Shown: in pieces, positions 5,099 through 5,668 of the stretch | How the letters are laid out: the number at the start of each line of letters is the position of its first letter | Position numbering within the stretch: the first letter of the stretch is position 1 | NCBI GenBank assembly: GCA_964555675.1 | Contig: CAZKTU010000339.1 | Coordinates: 1-5,668 of the forward strand | Source: CAIWXH01 sp964555675 | Lineage (GTDB): Bacteria; Chloroflexota; Chloroflexia; Chloroflexales; Chloroflexaceae | Reading direction: 5' to 3' | DNA length: 5,668 nucleotides | Notes under the pieces: model-generated | The model's input: only the letters and a program-made list of their open reading frames with translations | Database searches by the model: none | Told to the model about the DNA's origin: nothing | Position numbers and translations under genes: made by a program

Positions 5099-5622
5099 AT
5101 TCCGTAGCGGGCGTGGAAGTCGGCGATGTGGTGGAGCTCGTGGCCGGCGGCGATGTAGAGCCAGGCGCGGGCGCTGCAGGGGCGGCCCGAGACGGTGCCG
5201 CGGCGCAGCAGGGCCTCGGCGTCGAGCCCGCCGAGCATGGCGATGGTGGCGCGGCGGTGGGCCGCGAAGGCCGCGAGCAACTCGGCCATGCTGCGCTCTG
5301 AGAAGCGCCCGGTGCGCACATAGTCGTCCTGCTCGAAGCCGGCCAGGGGCGTCGTGTCGCCGCGCGCGATGCGCAGGGCCCTGTAGGCGAAAACCTGCTC
5401 GCCGTCGGTCATGTGCCCGAGCACCTCGAGGGCGTTCCAGTCCTCGGGGGTGGGGCGGGCCAGGGCCTGCTCGCGACTCAGGGGGGCGAGCAGGGCCGTG
5501 GTGACGGCGAGCTGCTCCTCCAGGATCTGGGCGATCGCGCCGGCGGGGACGCGCTCGACGTAGCCCGCGTAGAACGGGGCGTACTCGTCGGCTTCGGGGC
5601 GGCCTACGGTGGTCGTCGTCAT
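5095..5622 (-). CDS. DinB-family (DfsA-like) four-helix metal-binding protein
   Basis: This 175-residue protein has the DinB/DfsA four-helix-bundle fold (about 27-168). The metal-binding histidine triad is visible: H70 in 'DWNALEVLGHMTDGE' (61-75), then H161 and H165 in 'AGHELHH'. Bacterial homologues include damage-inducible DinB and thiol-dependent transferases such as BstA and mycothiol- or bacillithiol-dependent enzymes; the name does not refer to DNA polymerase IV. The exact reaction here is unknown. The ATG at 5620-5622 is supported by AGGAG eight bases upstream. Despite the name, I see no LexA box in the 46 bases available upstream; the promoter may lie partly beyond the window. The stop codon overlaps the stop of the convergent hydrolase gene within a CTAG, and no terminator is visible between them, so the two transcripts probably overlap. 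Confidence 0.9.
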   Translation of the reverse strand: MTTTTVGRPEADEYAPFYAGYVERVPAGAIAQILEEQLAVTTALLAPLSREQALARPTPEDWNALEVLGHMTDGEQVFAYRALRIARGDTTPLAGFEQDDYVRTGRFSERSMAELLAAFAAHRRATIAMLGGLDAEALLRRGTVSGRPCSARAWLYIAAGHELHHIADFHARYGI

Positions 5623-5668
5623 TGGGGGATCTCCTCTCGCTATGGCTATTCCATGAAAGGGCTCGGTA

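Noticed and set aside
4393..5301. Plus-strand 302-residue open frame over the hydrolase and DinB genes
   Set aside because: It is rich in R, H, P and G, shadowing the real hydrolase in the neighbouring frame, and has no recognisable motif.
1..5668. CRISPR arrays, tRNA or rRNA genes, insertion sequences and attachment sites
   Set aside because: I saw no regularly spaced repeats, cloverleaf-like segments, transposase motifs or terminal inverted repeats. All seven genes look intact with similar base composition.

Overview
The window is GC-rich, roughly two-thirds G+C by eye. It carries seven intact genes that look chromosomal, with no mobile element, RNA gene or CRISPR array that I can see. The gene set and signals fit a Chloroflexota bacterium of the Chloroflexus/Roseiflexus/Kouleothrix type: a sortase-type LPXTG tail, a KaiC-like double ATPase, an assortment of small stand-alone DinB, DUF1801, GNAT and DUF5519 proteins, and a Gram-positive-type LexA box. 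This assignment is inference from gene content; no marker gene in the window proves it.

Layout from left to right. 39-590 (minus) encodes a secreted YbaY-domain protein with a C-terminal LPATG sorting signal. It is divergent from a plus-strand pair: a single-domain CheY-like response regulator (864-1238) and a 478-residue protein with two tandem KaiC/RecA-type ATPase domains (1351-2787). The pair is separated by a strong GC-rich palindrome (1274-1305), and the ATPase gene ends at a textbook intrinsic terminator (2862-2892). Next come three minus-strand genes: a DUF5519 'luciferase' domain protein (3904-4254), a GNAT acetyltransferase (3413-3889) and a DUF1801 protein (2905-3339). The first two are 14 bases apart and share a strong promoter (TTGACA, 17 bases, CATACT) followed by a near-perfect 24-base palindromic operator candidate. 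The DUF1801 gene has its own TATAAT box and a 14-base site that fits the Bacillus-type LexA/DinR consensus at every position, placed where it would block transcription initiation. Divergent from the trio is a metallo-beta-lactamase-fold hydrolase (4445-5098, plus). It converges on a DinB-family protein (5095-5622, minus), and the two genes share a CTAG that supplies both stop codons.

How the genes work together: the response regulator and the ATPase probably form one signalling unit, in which phosphorylation of the receiver may be linked to the KaiC-like NTPase. The minus-strand trio and the DinB protein are the kind of small stress or housekeeping genes often scattered singly in these genomes. 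The LexA-box candidate suggests that at least the DUF1801 gene belongs to the SOS response. I found no clear new multi-gene system. The most checkable unexpected items are the LexA box, the 4296-4319 operator, the LPXTG-anchored YbaY protein and the unusual catalytic positions of the double ATPase.
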